From the NCBI GenBank assembly GCA_028709355.1, contig JAQVXF010000099.1, positions 1 to 5,186 of the forward strand: 5,186 bases of DNA. Reading direction: 5' to 3'. Below, piece by piece: positions 4,185-5,186 of the stretch. A program made the position numbers and the translations under genes. The stretch's first letter is position 1; every line of letters begins with the position of its first letter. The notes under the pieces were generated by a model. It was not told where the DNA came from. It was given only the letters and a program-made list of their open reading frames with translations, and made no database searches. This DNA is from Syntrophomonas sp. (GTDB lineage Bacteria; Bacillota; Syntrophomonadia; Syntrophomonadales; Syntrophomonadaceae).

Positions 4185-5186
4185 ATGCAGCGCGCCTACT
4201 TGATCTCCACCGGGCATGAACTATTGTCGGGGGCGACCGTGGACAGCAACGCCTCATTTTTAACCGCCAGACTTCTCGATATGGGATTGCAGGTAACGGG
4301 CCGCAGTACAGTCGGAGATGACCGGGATGCATTGGAGAGAGCCTTCGCAGCAGGGATGGCCACCGCTGACATAATCATCAGCACCGGGGGATTGGGGCCC
4401 ACCTTCGACGACCTCACCAAGATGGTGGCCTGCGATATCATGGATTGCCAGTTGGAGTTGCGGCCCGAGGAAGAACAGCGACTGCGGCGATATTTCGACG
4501 CGCGCCACCGACCCATGCCCGAGATTAACCTGCGCCAGGCCATGTTCCCGCCAGAGGCGGCAGTTTTATATAATGCGATCGGTACCGCCCCGGGGATATA
4601 TCTCCGTAAGAACGACAAGATATTGATTCTCCTGCCCGGACCCCCACGGGAGATGACCCGTATGTTCCTAAACGAAGTGGAAAGGCGCCTGCAAGCCGAT
4701 TGCGGTCTAGACAACCGGCCAATCGGCAAGCGAACCATAAAGATCATGGGCTTGGGGGAATCCCAGGTGGAGGAAAGACTGGGCAACCTGCTGGATGTCC
4801 CAGCAGACATGGCCGTGGCCCTTTTGGCGGTCGATGGTGAAATCCATATCAAGCTGACCCTTACGAACAGCAGCAAGCGAACCGGTCACGATCAGCTCGG
4901 AGCGTTGAGTGGCTCCATGGCAGAACTTCTAGGGCATCATGTGTTCGGGTATGACAATGATACTCTGGTCACCAGGACCGCCGAGTTGCTCCTGGAACGG
5001 CAGTCCACTCTGGCGGTGGCCGAATCTTGTACTGGCGGAATGCTAGGCAAAATGATCACTGACCGCCCCGGCAGTTCCAGGTACTTCTGGGGAGGAGTAA
5101 TATCCTATAGCGACCAGGCCAAGCAGTTGTTGTTGGATGTGGATGCCGCCATCCTGGCCAATCATGGAGCGGTCAGTGCCGAGACT
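4185..5186 (+). CDS. cinA: CinA-family protein (MoCF-like domain plus nicotinamide-nucleotide amidase domain), 3' end cut by window
   Basis: The first 334 residues of CinA are present; the family is usually about 410-420 residues, so roughly 80 are missing beyond the edge. The N-terminal molybdopterin-binding-like (MoCF) domain shows ISTGHELLSG (7-16), D20-S21-N22, TGGLGPTFDDLT (67-78) and LPGPPREM (150-157). This domain is linked in the family to ADP-ribose pyrophosphatase activity. The C-terminal domain shows AESCTGG (279-285) and GGVISYSDQAK, signatures of NMN deamidase (PncC), which converts nicotinamide mononucleotide to nicotinic acid mononucleotide in pyridine-nucleotide salvage. Residues between the two domains (about 175-260) match the CinA linker region. 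The frame is open throughout. CinA is competence-associated in some Gram-positives and is often followed by recA, which I expect outside the window. It is separated from pgsA by 241 bases and probably has its own promoter. Confidence 0.95.
   Translation, partial: MQRAYLISTGHELLSGATVDSNASFLTARLLDMGLQVTGRSTVGDDRDALERAFAAGMATADIIISTGGLGPTFDDLTKMVACDIMDCQLELRPEEEQRLRRYFDARHRPMPEINLRQAMFPPEAAVLYNAIGTAPGIYLRKNDKILILLPGPPREMTRMFLNEVERRLQADCGLDNRPIGKRTIKIMGLGESQVEERLGNLLDVPADMAVALLAVDGEIHIKLTLTNSSKRTGHDQLGALSGSMAELLGHHVFGYDNDTLVTRTAELLLERQSTLAVAESCTGGMLGKMITDRPGSSRYFWGGVISYSDQAKQLLLDVDAAILANHGAVSAET

Noticed and set aside
3966..4217. Minus-strand open frame of 83 codons across the pgsA–cinA gap
   Set aside because: Its only ATG lies inside cinA, there is no ribosome binding site, it overlaps the cinA promoter and start, and the product resembles no family I recognise. 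A decayed gene remnant cannot be excluded; a protein search of its C-terminal 45 residues would settle it.
4196..4876. Long minus-strand open frame of 226 codons opposite cinA
   Set aside because: It is entirely antisense to a clear CinA coding region, its product is rich in Ser and Arg with no recognisable domain, and it is best explained as a codon-bias shadow.

Overview
This window looks like chromosomal DNA from an anaerobic or thermophilic-type Firmicute, in the broad Clostridia / Syntrophomonas / Desulfotomaculum range. The placement is inferred from gene order and protein style, because no database could be searched. All supported genes lie on the + strand. The order is winged-helix/PfkB-like regulator, rodZ, rimO, pgsA, cinA. 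The rodZ–rimO–pgsA–cinA order is a familiar Firmicute housekeeping neighbourhood, in which recA commonly follows cinA (outside this window).

Layout. Positions 1-82 hold an upstream region with a weak promoter candidate and a clear ribosome binding site. Positions 83-1057 encode a 324-residue protein with an N-terminal winged helix and a sugar-kinase (PfkB) fold whose catalytic motif appears destroyed. After 21 bases comes rodZ (1079-2089), a membrane-anchored morphogenesis protein that carries two copies of its C-terminal RodZ domain in tandem. rimO (2090-3429) starts on the base after the rodZ stop. It is split into two frames by what looks like one missing base near 2728-2737; restoring it gives an ordinary full-length RimO of about 446 residues. 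pgsA (3413-3943) overlaps the end of rimO by 17 bases. A 241-base gap follows, with a perfect TATAAT box near its end and several short hairpins. cinA begins at 4185 and runs off the right edge (334 residues present, about 80 missing).

How the genes fit together. The first four genes are tightly packed and are probably co-transcribed. They link cell-shape control (RodZ), ribosomal protein S12 modification (RimO) and anionic phospholipid synthesis (PgsA). cinA probably has its own promoter. The most unusual items are the apparent pseudokinase regulator heading the operon, the duplicated RodZ domain, and the broken rimO frame. I found no mobile element, CRISPR array, RNA gene or clearly new multi-gene system.
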